The notes under the pieces: generated by a model | Databases searched by the model: none | Seen by the model: only the letters and a program-made list of their open reading frames with translations | What the model was told of the DNA's origin: nothing | Program-made: the position numbers and the translations under genes | Shown: one piece after another, positions 1 to 7,369 of the stretch | How the letters are laid out: every line of letters starts with the position of its first letter | Numbering within the stretch: the stretch's first letter is position 1 | Source: an uncultured Opitutaceae bacterium | Lineage (GTDB): Bacteria; Verrucomicrobiota; Verrucomicrobiia; Opitutales; Opitutaceae | Direction of reading: 5' to 3' | DNA length: 38,898 bases | NCBI GenBank assembly: GCA_903891325.1 | Contig: CAITEC010000016.1 | Coordinates: 1-38,898 of the forward strand

Positions 1-111
1 CGGAGATCGCGCTCCACCCACTTAACCTACTTCGTCTTGCGTCGCGCGGCGGCCATGGCACTTTTCGGGCCGGCCCCCAATCCCATGGCAAATCCCGAGA
101 CATCGGCCGTT

Positions 112-121
112 CCCCCCCCCC
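112..121. repeat. C10 homopolymer inside a gene start
   Basis: Ten consecutive C separate the ATG at 85 from the body of the PhyH gene. The ATG frame stops at TGA 145-147 after 20 codons, while the body is in the next frame. Removing one C restores one reading frame with a plausible Pro-rich N-terminus. Such tracts are typical places for slipped-strand variation and also for consensus errors; the sequence alone does not tell which. Confidence 0.7.
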
Positions 122-178
122 GTCCCGACCGCCCCCAGCGAGTCTGAGCGCTTCCTCTTCGACACGAATGGCTACCTG

Positions 179-931
179 GTGCTCGAGAACTTCCTCGCGC
201 CCGACCACGTCGCCCGCCTGCTTGAGGCGACCAACCGCTCCGTTGCGCGGCGCCGGGCGCAGGTGAAGGCCGACCCGTCGAAGGCCCGGTTCACCACCCA
301 AGCCGGTTCGAGCACGCGGATCTTGTACATCCTGGACGACGACCCCCTCTTCCTCGAGATGATGGACTGGCCGGCAATCCTGCCCTACGTGAAGGGCCTC
401 TTTAACCCGAAGTTCCACCACCTTGCCTCCGACGCGATCGTGGACTTCGGCGCCGACCTGATGGACAGGACGGGCGGCTGGCACCGGGACGGAAACGACG
501 GCGGCTATGACAAGATCGGGTTCCCAGTCCCCTTCCTGCAGTTGAAGGTGGGCTATTATCTGACGGACATGACCCAGCCGGGAAACGCCAACCTGATGAT
601 CGTTCCCGGGAGCCACAAGTCGCGGCATTCCCCGCCTGTCAGGGATGCGGACGGAAAAGAGTGTTACCCAGGGGCGATCCAGGTCTGCGCCCCGGCGGGC
701 AGTGCCATCCTTTTTCACAACGCCCTCTGGCACACCGCCGCCCCGTTTGCCTCCCCGAAGCACCACCGGACCATGCTCTATTTTGCGTATGAGCACACCT
801 GGATGATGGCCTGCGAGGAGACCTGGAACTACTCCAAGGATTTCTACAACCGAAAGCTGTCGCCCGCGCAGCGGAAGTACTTTCACGGGCACAATTTCGA
901 ACCCATGGAGCGCCGCCAGGGATGGGGATGA
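179..931 (+). CDS. Phytanoyl-CoA dioxygenase (PhyH) family protein, 5' end frameshifted
   Basis: Fe(II)/2-oxoglutarate-dependent oxygenase of the PhyH family; the substrate cannot be read from sequence. The iron-binding facial triad is visible as H102-x-D104 (WHRDGND) and a distal His in HNALWH (H180 or, more likely, H185). R197 in HHRTMLYF is the likely 2-oxoglutarate-binding Arg. The open frame begins at a GTG that falls inside the conserved N-terminal strand: the codons just before it read ERFLFDTNGYL, typical family sequence. No usable start precedes it in this frame. An ATG at 85 lies in another frame, separated by a run of ten C at 112-121; with nine C the two join as MANPETSAVPPPVPTAPSESER. 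The real gene is therefore probably 85-931 with one extra base, through sequencing error, slippage or mutation. Family call is firm; the start is not. Confidence 0.85.
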   Translation: MLENFLAPDHVARLLEATNRSVARRRAQVKADPSKARFTTQAGSSTRILYILDDDPLFLEMMDWPAILPYVKGLFNPKFHHLASDAIVDFGADLMDRTGGWHRDGNDGGYDKIGFPVPFLQLKVGYYLTDMTQPGNANLMIVPGSHKSRHSPPVRDADGKECYPGAIQVCAPAGSAILFHNALWHTAAPFASPKHHRTMLYFAYEHTWMMACEETWNYSKDFYNRKLSPAQRKYFHGHNFEPMERRQGWG

Positions 932-958
932 GGCAGGCCCCGTGGTCGGGTCCTGCCT
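931..958 (+). terminator. Hairpin after the PhyH gene, possible terminator
   Basis: Directly at the TGA of the PhyH gene lies a 12-pair stem with one C-T mismatch (arms AGGCAGGCCCCG and CGGGTCCTGCCT) around a TGGT loop. It is followed by CTTCAG rather than a run of T, so it is a poor intrinsic terminator by the E. coli rule. Its position between convergent genes supports a terminator or 3'-end-stabilising role. Confidence 0.4.
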
Positions 959-961
959 CTT

Positions 962-1077
962 CAGAAACCTGAAACTTGGAGACCTGAAACCTGAGTCGAT
1001 CTCCAAGCTCCGGGGTCTGGGACCCCGGCTACAATAACCGAATTTCAGGTTTCAGGTCTCAGGTCTCAGGTCTTTGG
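962..1077. repeat. Palindromic repeat element (REP/MITE-like) between convergent genes
   Basis: A structured non-coding block. At its centre is a perfect hairpin, CCGGGGTC-TGG-GACCCCGG (1010-1028). Outside this, 981-994 and 1045-1058 are perfect 14-base inverted repeats (GACCTGAAACCTGA). CTTGGAGA (975-982) pairs with TCTCCAAG (1000-1007). The right side is built of five 7-base units (TTTCAGG twice, TCTCAGG twice, TCTTTGG). It lies between the stop codons of two convergent genes, the usual home of REP-type elements. I see no second copy in this window. Confidence 0.6.
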
Positions 1078-1080
1078 GCA

Positions 1081-2085
1081 TTATACGTGTTCCCCAGGCA
1101 GCTTCGCGCCCTCGCCTTCGGGCAGGCCGTCCCGGAAGGTGCCGAACCACCGGTCCAAGGGAATCGTGCTCTCCCCGTAATTGCACTCAAAGTAGCGGTG
1201 GTGCAGGTAGTGGAAATAGGAGCCCGTGGGGAACTTGCCCTTCAGGATCGGCCCCTCGAAGCCGTGGTGCCCGTTCGCCGGGGTGAGCGCGGTGTGCTGC
1301 AGGTCGAAGAGGAAATGGATGGGGTGCGAGGGCACCACCCAGTGGATCAACACGACGCTCAGGTAGATCGTGCCCTCGACCGGGTGCATCGCCATCCCCG
1401 ACCAGGTGATCGGGTTGGAATTCTTGTGGTGGAGGGAGTGGACGTGCTTGTAGAGCGGCTTCCAGTGGATCAGCCGGTGGACCCAGTAAAAGTGGAACTC
1501 GCGCCAAATGGGGATCAGGAAGAACCACGCGACAAACCAAACCGGGTGCTGCGACCAATGCAGCCAGGGGATCCGGTGGTTGGCGTAGAGCCAAAGGGTA
1601 AGAATCTCATAGGCCGTCCAGATCGCGCCGGACACCCCGCAGGTCCAAAAGATGTTGTCATAGACCTGGTCGCCAAAAAGGAAGAGCCGGCTGTTGCGCG
1701 CGGGCCAGTTCGGATCGTACTTCCGGCTGGCGCCCTCCCCCTTGAGGATGTGGAGGTGCAGGTGAAAGGCCCCGTAGTAGAGCCACATCAGCGCCATGTT
1801 CCTCACGTAGACCTGCGCCATCCAGCCGGCCTGGAAGTGGAGGCAGCGGGCGACCTGGGGCTCCGTCAGGTACCAGGCCGCCACGGTGATCACGAAGATC
1901 ATCATGTTCGTCGGCCAGAGGTAGCCCGGATAGCGGAAGAACCACTTGAGCAGTTCAATTCCCCGAAGGGGCCAGGTGAAGAGCGGGGCGTAGCGGATCG
2001 GGTACGGGGGCCGCCACTCGCCGCGGGCATTGCGCGTGCCGAACGGCGCTGCCGCCGGCCCTTGGGGTTGGGGTTCGCTGGGCAT
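1081..2085 (-). CDS. Fatty acid hydroxylase / sterol desaturase superfamily membrane protein
   Basis: Integral membrane di-iron oxygenase of the fatty-acid-hydroxylase superfamily (334 aa with the start chosen). The His clusters that hold the two irons are visible: H198-x4-H203-x3-H207 (HFYWVHRLIH), H216SLHH220, HH at 273-274 and HYLHH at 292-296. Hydrophobic stretches occur near residues 60-75, 95-112 and 182-195. I chose ATG 2083-2085 (MPSEPQPQ) because the longer frame up to 2193 adds a basic, non-conserved stretch and would overlap the divergent transporter. The gene is divergent from the 2162-10490 operon with 76 bases between. The substrate (lipid, sterol or carotenoid) cannot be told. 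Confidence 0.85.
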   Translation of the reverse strand: MPSEPQPQGPAAAPFGTRNARGEWRPPYPIRYAPLFTWPLRGIELLKWFFRYPGYLWPTNMMIFVITVAAWYLTEPQVARCLHFQAGWMAQVYVRNMALMWLYYGAFHLHLHILKGEGASRKYDPNWPARNSRLFLFGDQVYDNIFWTCGVSGAIWTAYEILTLWLYANHRIPWLHWSQHPVWFVAWFFLIPIWREFHFYWVHRLIHWKPLYKHVHSLHHKNSNPITWSGMAMHPVEGTIYLSVVLIHWVVPSHPIHFLFDLQHTALTPANGHHGFEGPILKGKFPTGSYFHYLHHRYFECNYGESTIPLDRWFGTFRDGLPEGEGAKLPGEHV

Positions 2086-2161
2086 GTTTCTTTTGCTAGA
2101 TTTATCCGGTGCGCAGCGCAAGACTGCGAACCGCCCCCCCTTTTGTTTTTGCACCCCAATC

Positions 2162-3214
2162 ATGCCCCTTGATTCCTCCCCCCTGGCCGGCACGGCGTGG
2201 CACGCGGTCGGCGCAGCCGCAGCGGCCCTCTGCTACGCTCCCCAGCGCTACCTCAGGAAATGGAGCTGGCAGACCTACTGGCTCCTCCAGGCGGCCGCCT
2301 GCTGGCTGGTCCTACCCTGGGTCTTCGCCTGGATCACGATCCCGGACCTGGCTGCGGTCCTCGCCGAGGCCCCGCGGGACGCGATGCTCAAGTCCTACCT
2401 GCTCGGCGCCACCTACGGGATCGGGGGCATCGCCTTCGGGGTGGCGATCCGCTACGTCGGCTACTCACTCACCTATGCCCTGGCGATCAGCATTTCCAGC
2501 GTCCTGGGTACGCTGCTGCCCCCCTTCCTGGCTGGCACGCTCGGGCAGACGCTCTCGAGTTCGGCGGGCACGATTGTCATCTGCGGGGTCCTGGTCGGCG
2601 GCGGCGCGATGTTCGTGACCGGGTATGCGGGGTTCCGGCGGGAGCGCGAGACGGCCGGGGAGGCGGGCGCCCCGCCCTTCAACGCCCGGATCGGGCTGCC
2701 CCTGGTCATCCTCGCCGGCACCTTCGCCGCGTTCTTCAGCCTTTCGCTGGCGGCGGCCGCGCCGATTGCCGCCGTTGCCGCCAAACACGGGGCCGGGGCC
2801 CTGCAGGGCAACGTGATGTATATCTTTTCCAACAACGGCGCCTTCACAACCACGCTTCTCTATGCGGGCTGGCTGGCAACCCGGGCGCGGACCTGGGGCG
2901 AATACGCCCGACCCGCCGAAGGCCGATCACTGGCGTTCAATTACTTCCTGGCGATCCTGACGGGCTTCCTCTGGTACTTTCAGTTCTTCTTCTACGGCCT
3001 GGGCCACGTGCGGATGGGCCGCTTTGATTTCTCGAGCTGGGCGATTCACATGATCATCCTGATCATCTTCAGTTGTGGCTTTGGGGTCCTGATCGGCGAA
3101 TGGAAGCGGAGCCGCGCGGCGACCAAGCTCGTCCTCGCCGTCTCGATCGCGCTCCTGGTCGGGGCAATCGGGCTCATCACCTGGGGCAATTACCTCGCCG
3201 CGCCCCGCAGCTGA
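2162..3214 (+). CDS. rhaT: RhaT-type sugar/proton symporter (first of two)
   Basis: Inner-membrane transporter of the L-rhamnose-proton symporter family, 350 aa against about 344 in E. coli. About ten hydrophobic segments are visible. Strong family marks are the N-terminal AAALCYAPQRYLRKWSWQTYW, which matches the E. coli pattern of Tyr-Ala-Pro then a Lys-Trp-Ser-Trp motif, and a late WYFQFFFYGLGHVRMGR segment. ATG 2162 is chosen because RhaT homology starts there; an in-frame ATG at 2030 adds 44 non-matching residues inside the divergent gene. It is the first gene of a tightly packed + strand operon and ends 4 bases before the E1 gene. The true substrate may be another deoxy or methylated sugar. 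Family call strong, specificity inferred. Confidence 0.87.
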   Translation: MPLDSSPLAGTAWHAVGAAAAALCYAPQRYLRKWSWQTYWLLQAAACWLVLPWVFAWITIPDLAAVLAEAPRDAMLKSYLLGATYGIGGIAFGVAIRYVGYSLTYALAISISSVLGTLLPPFLAGTLGQTLSSSAGTIVICGVLVGGGAMFVTGYAGFRRERETAGEAGAPPFNARIGLPLVILAGTFAAFFSLSLAAAAPIAAVAAKHGAGALQGNVMYIFSNNGAFTTTLLYAGWLATRARTWGEYARPAEGRSLAFNYFLAILTGFLWYFQFFFYGLGHVRMGRFDFSSWAIHMIILIIFSCGFGVLIGEWKRSRAATKLVLAVSIALLVGAIGLITWGNYLAAPRS

Positions 3215-3218
3215 CACG

Positions 3219-5198
3219 ATGAGCACGCGCACCCCCCTTCACCTCTACCGCCAGATGGCGCTCATCCGGCAGTGCGAGGAGCGCCTGGCCCGCTCGTACC
3301 TGCGCGGGCAGATCCACGGCGCCTGCCACACGTATGTCGGGCAGGAGGCGATCGCCACCGGGGTCTGCGCGCACCTAAGGGAGGACGACGTCGTCTTCAG
3401 CACCCACCGCGGCCACGGCCACGCGCTCGCGAAGGGCCTCGACCCCCGGCAGCTCTTCGCGGAGCTCTACGGCCGGGAGACCGGCTGCTCGCGCGGTCGC
3501 GGCGGCAGCATGCACCTCTTTGCGCCCGAGATCGGGCTGCTCGGGACAAGCGGCATCGTGGGCCCCTGCATCCTCCAGGCGGCCGGCGCCGGCTACAGCT
3601 TCAGGCTGATGAAGACCGACCGCGTGTCGGTCGCCTTCTTCGGCGACGGGGCCGTTAACAACGGCGCCTTTCACGAGGGCCTGAACCTGGCGGCCATCTG
3701 GAAGCTGCCCGTCGTCTTTGTCTGCGAGAACAACCAGTATGCAACCGAGGTTCCCTTCGCCTACGCCGCGGGAAACCCAAGCGTGGCATCCCGCGGCCCG
3801 GCCTACGGGATTCCCGCCGTCGCCGTTGACGGCAACGACGTCGCCGCGGTCGCCGCCACGGCCCGGGAGGCCGTGGAGCGGGCGCGGGCGGGCGGCGGCC
3901 CCACCCTGATCGAGTGCGCGACCTACCGGATCCGCGCCCACGCCGAGGGCATGGGGGACTTCGGGTACCGGACGCGTGAGGAGGTCGATGCCTGGAAACT
4001 GAAGTGCCCCATTGCCCGGCTGAGGAGGAACCTCCTCGACGAGACGCCCTCGCTCGCGCCGGAGATCGAGGCGATCGACCGCGAGGTTGCCGCGCAGGTC
4101 GAGGAGGCCCATGCCTTCGCCGAGCGCAGCGCCTATCCGTCGGCGGAGACCGCAACCGTGAATGTCTTTGCCCCCCGCGCGCCGACCGCCCACCGCGAGG
4201 CCCCCGCCCCGGGCCCGGGATCCCGCGAATTGACCTTCATGAAGGCCACGCTCGAGGCCCTGGCCGAGGAGATGGCGCGCAACCCGGCGATCTTCGTCCT
4301 GGGCGAGGGGATCGGCCAGCGCGGCGGCAACTTCGCGACCACGAAGGGGCTCTATCAGGTCCACGGGGCGGAGCGGCTCCGCGACACGCCGCTTTGCGAG
4401 CGGGGCTTCATCGGTCTGGCCGGCGGGGCGGCGATGAGCGGCACCCGGCCTGTCGTGGACTTCATGTTCGCGGACTTCATCCTCGATGGCGCCGGGGAGA
4501 TCATCAACCAGATCGCCAAGATCCAGTACATGAGCAGCGGCCGGCTGAGGATGCCCGTCCTCCTGCGCGGCTGCATCGGGGTCGGGCACTCCGCCGCAAC
4601 CCACCACTCGGGCAGCTACTACTCGATGTACGCCCACTTCCCGGGCCTGCGGGTTGTCGTGCCCTCCAACCCGCGCGACGCAAAGGGGCTGCTGAAGACC
4701 GCGCTCACCTGCGACGACCCCGTTCTCTTTCTCGAGCACCGGGAATTGATGGCCTCGAAGGGCTCCGTTCCCGCCGGGGAGTATTTCATCGACTTCGGGA
4801 GGGCGGCCGTCGCCCGCGAGGGGGCGCACGCGACCGTGGTCGCGCTCGCGCTCATGGTCCACAAGTCGCTCCAGGCCGCGGAAATCCTCGCCGGGGAGGG
4901 GATTTCCGTCGAGGTCATCGACCCGCGCACGGTCGCCCCGCTGGACACCGACACGATCCTGAAGTCCGTCGCGAAGACCGGCCGGCTGCTCATCGTGGAC
5001 GAATCCTTCGGCCCCTGCGGGATCGGCGCGGAGATCGCCGCCCAGCTCGCCGACCGCGGCTTCCGGGATCTCCGCGCTCCCATCCGCCGGCTGAACGGCG
5101 CGCACACCCCCACCCCCTACAGCCCTCCCCTCGAGGCCGCGGTGGTTCCCACCGCGGAAACGATTGCCCAGGCGATCCGAAACCTCTGCAATGGCTAG
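3219..5198 (+). CDS. Fused E1 alpha-beta subunits of a thiamine-diphosphate 2-oxoacid (or acetoin-type) dehydrogenase
   Basis: One 659-aa chain carries both halves of a heterotetrameric E1. Residues 1 to about 315 are the alpha part, with the thiamine-diphosphate motif GDG(142-144) followed by ENN(170-172) and the alpha signature RGRGGSMHLF near 92-101. A Pro/Ala-rich linker (about 315-337) leads to the beta part (338-659) with ERGFIGLAGGAAMSG, VVDFMFADF and DPVLFLEHREL. E1 enzymes decarboxylate a 2-oxoacid, or cleave acetoin, and pass the acyl group to a lipoyl arm. Separate alpha and beta genes are usual, but fused forms of this kind occur. The neighbour downstream is a lone lipoyl domain; no E2 acyltransferase or E3 is present. 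ATG 3219 follows the transporter by 4 bases, so the genes are probably co-translated. The actual substrate is unknown. Confidence 0.9.
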   Translation: MSTRTPLHLYRQMALIRQCEERLARSYLRGQIHGACHTYVGQEAIATGVCAHLREDDVVFSTHRGHGHALAKGLDPRQLFAELYGRETGCSRGRGGSMHLFAPEIGLLGTSGIVGPCILQAAGAGYSFRLMKTDRVSVAFFGDGAVNNGAFHEGLNLAAIWKLPVVFVCENNQYATEVPFAYAAGNPSVASRGPAYGIPAVAVDGNDVAAVAATAREAVERARAGGGPTLIECATYRIRAHAEGMGDFGYRTREEVDAWKLKCPIARLRRNLLDETPSLAPEIEAIDREVAAQVEEAHAFAERSAYPSAETATVNVFAPRAPTAHREAPAPGPGSRELTFMKATLEALAEEMARNPAIFVLGEGIGQRGGNFATTKGLYQVHGAERLRDTPLCERGFIGLAGGAAMSGTRPVVDFMFADFILDGAGEIINQIAKIQYMSSGRLRMPVLLRGCIGVGHSAATHHSGSYYSMYAHFPGLRVVVPSNPRDAKGLLKTALTCDDPVLFLEHRELMASKGSVPAGEYFIDFGRAAVAREGAHATVVALALMVHKSLQAAEILAGEGISVEVIDPRTVAPLDTDTILKSVAKTGRLLIVDESFGPCGIGAEIAAQLADRGFRDLRAPIRRLNGAHTPTPYSPPLEAAVVPTAETIAQAIRNLCNG

Positions 5199-5207
5199 GC
5201 CCACCCC

Positions 5208-5453
5208 ATGCCCCTTGAGATCATAGTCCCCCGGCTCGGCTGGTCGATGGAGGAGGGCTCGTTCGTCGGCTGGCTGAAGAAGGACGGCGAGCGCGTGACG
5301 GCGGGCGATCCCCTCTTCACCCTGGAAAACGACAAGTCGGCCATGGACGTGGAGGCGGCCGACAGCGGGATCCTGAAGATTCCGCCCCAGGGGCCGAAGC
5401 CCGGCGACATCGTCAAGGTCGGCGCCGTCCTCGGGCACCTCGACCCCCCGTGA
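5208..5453 (+). CDS. Free-standing lipoyl-domain protein
   Basis: An 81-aa protein that is nothing but one lipoyl domain. It starts MPLEIIVPRLGWSMEEG, as E2 subunits do, and carries the hairpin-turn motif ENDKSAMDVEA with K43 as the likely lipoylated Lys. There is no peripheral-subunit-binding domain and no acyltransferase domain, and the stop at 5451-5453 is followed 4 bases later by the next gene, so it is a complete short gene and not the front of a broken E2. It lies 9 bases after the fused E1 and presumably is its acyl or electron acceptor. A biotinyl domain is less likely because the AMKM motif is absent. Confidence 0.88.
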   Translation: MPLEIIVPRLGWSMEEGSFVGWLKKDGERVTAGDPLFTLENDKSAMDVEAADSGILKIPPQGPKPGDIVKVGAVLGHLDPP

Positions 5454-5457
5454 ATTT

Positions 5458-6300
5458 ATGAGCACTCAACTGAAAATGGCGGGAAAACGCGTCCTGGTGA
5501 CCGGCTCCGGCACGGGCATCGGACGCGGGATCGCCCTGGAATTCGCGCGGCAGGGCGCCGACGTGGTCCTTCACTACGCGCACTCCGACAAGGGTGCGCG
5601 CTCGGCCGTCGCGGAGATCCGGGCGCTGGGAAGGCGCAGCGAGGCCTTCGCCGCGAATTTCGACCGCGTGGACGAGGCCGTCGGCCTAGGTGAGAAGGCG
5701 ATCAGCTTCCTCGGGGGCATCGACTGCCTCATCAACAACTCGGGCATCACCCTCAACAAGCCCTTCGACGAGGTCACCCCGGAGCAGTTCGACCTGCTCT
5801 ACCACGTCAATGTGCGGGCGCACTTCTTCCTCACGCAGCGCGTCGCCCGGGACATGCTCACCCACGGCGGCGGCTCGGTCTGCAACCTCACCTCGATCCA
5901 CGGCATCTCCGGGGCGCCGGAGCACAGCGTCTACGCGGGCACGAAGGGCGCCATCATCGCCCAGACCCGCACGATGGCCGTTGAGCTCGCCCACAAGGGA
6001 ATCCGCGTCAACGCGATCGCCCCCGGCTGGATCGCGGTCGAGAACCACGCGAAGGCGGTCCCCGGCTACAGCGACGACGAGACCGCGCGGGTGGCGGCGG
6101 AAAAGATCCCGGTCGGGCGCGTCGGCACGCCTGCGGACATCGCCGGGCTCGCCGTATTCCTCTGCTCGCCGGAGGCCGACTTCATCATCGGCCAGACGAT
6201 TGTGGCCGACGGCGGGACCGCGTCGCTTATGTCCCTCATTTCCGACTTCCGCAACCGGTCCCAGAATTCGTTCGGCAAGGGATATGTGCCGGGCGTCTGA
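5458..6300 (+). CDS. Short-chain dehydrogenase/reductase (SDR)
   Basis: Classical SDR, 280 aa. The cofactor-binding Rossmann motif is TGSGTGIGRGI near residues 15-25. The family NNAG motif is present as NNSG, and the catalytic set is Ser in NLTSIHG with YAGTK. Residues NAIAPGWI follow as usual. The chain runs about 25 residues past the normal SDR end (SLMSLISDFRNRSQNSFGKG), an extension that could matter for oligomerisation. It starts 4 bases after the lipoyl gene and is part of the operon. The likely reaction is NAD(P)-dependent oxidation of a sugar or sugar-acid hydroxyl; the substrate is not inferable. ATG 5458 begins a good SDR N-terminus. Confidence 0.88.
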   Translation: MSTQLKMAGKRVLVTGSGTGIGRGIALEFARQGADVVLHYAHSDKGARSAVAEIRALGRRSEAFAANFDRVDEAVGLGEKAISFLGGIDCLINNSGITLNKPFDEVTPEQFDLLYHVNVRAHFFLTQRVARDMLTHGGGSVCNLTSIHGISGAPEHSVYAGTKGAIIAQTRTMAVELAHKGIRVNAIAPGWIAVENHAKAVPGYSDDETARVAAEKIPVGRVGTPADIAGLAVFLCSPEADFIIGQTIVADGGTASLMSLISDFRNRSQNSFGKGYVPGV

Positions 6301-6321
6301 CCCGCCGGCTCCCGCCCCCCC

Positions 6322-7362
6322 ATGAACCCCACCCAAATCCTCGGGATTATCCTCGTCGCGCTCGCCGGCATCGTGATCGGCAGCAGCGCCTGGCCCATGA
6401 AGCTGATGAGGAAATTCCAGGTGGAGCACTGGCTTTTCACCGGGATGCTGGTCGGCCTGGTGATCCTGCCGTGGACGATCACCCTGCTTCTCTGTCCCCG
6501 CGCCATGGACGGCTACGCGAGCCTCCCCGCAGGGACGCTTCTCAAGGGTAACCTCTGGGCCGCGGCCTGGGGCGTGGCGAACGTGATGTGCAGCCTGTGC
6601 TACGTGAGGATCGGCGTGGGGCTCACCGGCGCCATCCTGACCGGGATGGGCGTGTCGCTGGGCGTGACCCTGCCGATGATCGTGAAGGGTTCCGGGCTCT
6701 TCCGGGACGCCCCCGACCTCGGCTCCCCCGCGGGAATCACGGTCCTTGCCGGGGTCGCCGTCATGCTGGTCGGGGTCGTCCTGACCGCGCTCGCCGGCTT
6801 CGGCCGCGACGCCGTGCTGCGCAGGGAGCGGAAGACCGCCGGGAGCTTCGCCGCCGGGCTTCTGATGGCGATCGTCGCGGGCGTCTGCTCGTGCGGCCTG
6901 GGGCTGGCCTTCGTCTACAGCCAGGGACCGATCATGGCGGCGATGACGTCCCGGGGGGCGGGCCAGATCGGCGCGACTTTCGCGGTCTGGGCGGCGGGGC
7001 TCACGGGGGGCGCCCTGATCAACATCGCGTGGCCGCTCCTCCTGATGCGAAGGAACAAGTCTTTCGCCGTCCTCTTCAGCAGCGCGCCCGAGCTCGCGCT
7101 GGCCGCCATCATCGGCATAAACATGACCGTGGGAATCCTCCTCATGGGAACGGGCATGCGCTGGCTTGGCGCCCTCGGGGCGTCGGTGGGCTTTGGGATC
7201 CAGCAGGCCTCGCAGATGCTCGGCGCCCAGGGCCTGGGCTTCGTCAGCGGCGAATGGCGCGGGATCGCCGGCCGCCCCCGGAATCGCATGTACGCGGCCA
7301 TCGTCCTTCTCATCGCGGCGGGGGTCGTGATGGCCTGCGGCAACTCGATGACAAAGTCCTGA
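6322..7362 (+). CDS. RhaT-like sugar transporter (second of two)
   Basis: Polytopic membrane protein of 346 aa, with about ten hydrophobic helices, including one at the very N-terminus (IILVALAGIVIGSSAWPMKLMRKF). The architecture and motifs such as NLWAAAWGVANVMCSLCYVRIG resemble the RhaT / drug-metabolite transporter superfamily (compare GAMWGIGNINYGLTMRYLG in E. coli RhaT). It differs strongly from the transporter at 2162-3214, so it is not a recent duplicate. It lies 21 bases after the SDR and 7 bases before the next gene. Two different RhaT-type carriers in one operon suggest two substrates or import plus export of an intermediate. Confidence 0.8.
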   Translation: MNPTQILGIILVALAGIVIGSSAWPMKLMRKFQVEHWLFTGMLVGLVILPWTITLLLCPRAMDGYASLPAGTLLKGNLWAAAWGVANVMCSLCYVRIGVGLTGAILTGMGVSLGVTLPMIVKGSGLFRDAPDLGSPAGITVLAGVAVMLVGVVLTALAGFGRDAVLRRERKTAGSFAAGLLMAIVAGVCSCGLGLAFVYSQGPIMAAMTSRGAGQIGATFAVWAAGLTGGALINIAWPLLLMRRNKSFAVLFSSAPELALAAIIGINMTVGILLMGTGMRWLGALGASVGFGIQQASQMLGAQGLGFVSGEWRGIAGRPRNRMYAAIVLLIAAGVVMACGNSMTKS

Positions 7363-7369
7363 ACCGGCC

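Noticed and set aside
1..84. A possible protein end on the - strand (Ala-Ala-Ala-Arg-Arg-Lys-Thr-Lys then stop)
   Set aside because: Only nine codons can be followed and nothing supports a gene; the first 84 bases hold no feature I can defend.
3375..5465. A 696-codon open frame on the - strand opposite the E1 and lipoyl genes
   Set aside because: It is the antisense shadow of a high-GC gene: low-complexity Arg/Gly/Asp-rich product, no domain, and it covers real motifs on the other strand.
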